Positions 6,278 to 6,593 of a stretch of DNA of 6,593 bases are shown here, in pieces (within the stretch, counting starts at the first letter, position 1; every line of letters starts with the position of its first letter). Origin of the DNA: Nonlabens sp. (GTDB lineage Bacteria > Bacteroidota > Bacteroidia > Flavobacteriales > Flavobacteriaceae); assembly GCA_030731685.1 (NCBI GenBank), contig JANQTO010000447.1, positions 4,029 through 10,621 on the forward strand, in the 5' to 3' direction. The notes beneath the pieces are model-generated. The model saw nothing but the letters and a program-made list of their open reading frames with translations. It did not search any database and was not told the DNA's origin. The translations under genes were made by a program, and so were the position numbers.

Positions 6278-6296
6278 TATGACACAAGTTGTCATA
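6278..6296. promoter_or_regulatory. Inverted repeat TATGACA-N5-TGTCATA, possible operator
   Basis: TATGACA (6278-6284) and TGTCATA (6290-6296) are perfect 7-bp inverted copies around CAAGT. This is a 19-bp dyad of the size bound by small dimeric regulators, lying 137-155 bp upstream of the OmpA-family start and downstream of the barrel gene stop. No T-run follows on either strand, so it is not a terminator. Confidence 0.4.
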
Positions 6297-6357
6297 CTAA
6301 CAATGTTGGAATAACACGTAATTTTCTGGTTTTGAAAAGCCAGCGTGACGTTGATAA

Positions 6358-6391
6358 TTATAAAAGACTACTCGTGGGCCGACTTTTATAA
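6358..6391 (-). terminator. Weak hairpin after the partial barrel gene
   Basis: TTATAAAAG (6358-6366) and CTTTTATAA (6383-6391) form a perfect 9-bp stem around a 16-nt GC-richer loop, 21 nt beyond the stop of the minus-strand gene. The position suits transcript ending or 3' protection, but the stem is AT-rich, the loop is large and there is no clean U-tract, so intrinsic termination is doubtful. Confidence 0.3.
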
Positions 6392-6412
6392 CTAGTAAGA
6401 TTTGCTAAACGC

Positions 6413-6593
6413 TTAAATATTGAATCGTACGCCGTATACCAGATTTACTTGTCTAAAGAGAAAATCTTGGCTCGCACTGTCTGTTGCAAATTGTGTGGTT
6501 CGTATATCAGGCATATTAATGTAGCCGCCCTTAAATTCCGTCTGCACACAGAAGTATTTGAATACTTGCAGGTTTAGTCCAGCGACCAGATTC
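6413..6593 (-). CDS. Outer-membrane beta-barrel protein, C-terminal fragment (partial)
   Basis: Reading the minus strand from the window edge gives 59 codons with no stop until TAA at 6413-6415. The fragment shows amphipathic alternation typical of transmembrane beta-strands: NLVAGLNLQVF, then KYFCVQTEFKGGYINM, a polar loop (about residues 29-43), then FRQVNLVYGVRFNI at the C-terminus. The ending, with aromatic and hydrophobic residues at alternate positions and a final hydrophobic residue, resembles the last strand recognised by the BAM machinery. The paired final strands with a polar loop resemble small porin-like or PorT-like barrels of Bacteroidota, but the family cannot be fixed from this much sequence. 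The start lies beyond the window. It runs in the same direction as the OmpA-family gene, 271 nt away, so it is not tightly coupled to it. Confidence 0.75.
   Translation of the reverse strand, partial: NLVAGLNLQVFKYFCVQTEFKGGYINMPDIRTTQFATDSASQDFLFRQVNLVYGVRFNI

Noticed and set aside
6371..6379. CTCGTGGGC resembling the Nextera read-2 adaptor
   Set aside because: Only nine bases match, no mosaic end follows, and the surrounding sequence is continuous genomic-looking DNA inside a hairpin loop.

Overview
The window looks like a piece of a marine-type Flavobacteriia (Bacteroidota) genome. This rests on the AT-rich sequence, starts with A-rich leaders and no clear Shine-Dalgarno, several Bacteroidota-style lipoproteins, a twin-HMA secreted protein ending in the LPxCC tail seen in that phylum, and an OmpA/MotB-like lipoprotein starting C-V-S-K-K-K-Y. 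Genus is not assigned. The first 24 bases are not genomic: bases 6-24 are exactly the Nextera (Tn5) mosaic-end adaptor, so the window begins at an untrimmed read or contig end.

Layout. 25-220: AT-rich leader. 221-841 and 844-1725 (+): a tight two-gene operon (2-nt gap) for a secreted protein with two heavy-metal-associated domains and an NHL beta-propeller lipoprotein. 1726-1982: intergenic DNA with an elaborate nested inverted-repeat element (1781-1892) that can fold as a closing stem around two hairpins and runs straight into nine Ts. 1983-2201 (+): a 72-aa charged helical protein of unknown function with its own strong terminator. 2332-5193 (+): a large two-domain M16 zinc protease lipoprotein. 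5194-5274: a bidirectional terminator shared with the convergent 5275-6141 (-) OmpA-family lipoprotein. 6142-6412: the OmpA upstream region, holding direct and inverted repeats. 6413-6593 (-): the C-terminal end of an outer-membrane beta-barrel protein, cut by the window edge.

Nearly everything encoded here is envelope-directed: one periplasmic or secreted protein, three lipoproteins and one outer-membrane protein. Only the 72-aa protein looks cytoplasmic. No CRISPR array, transposase, phage gene, tRNA or rRNA was seen. The least explained items are the structured element at 1781-1892, the HMA-NHL gene pair, and a 16-bp palindrome (265-280) whose 13-bp part recurs inside the protease gene.
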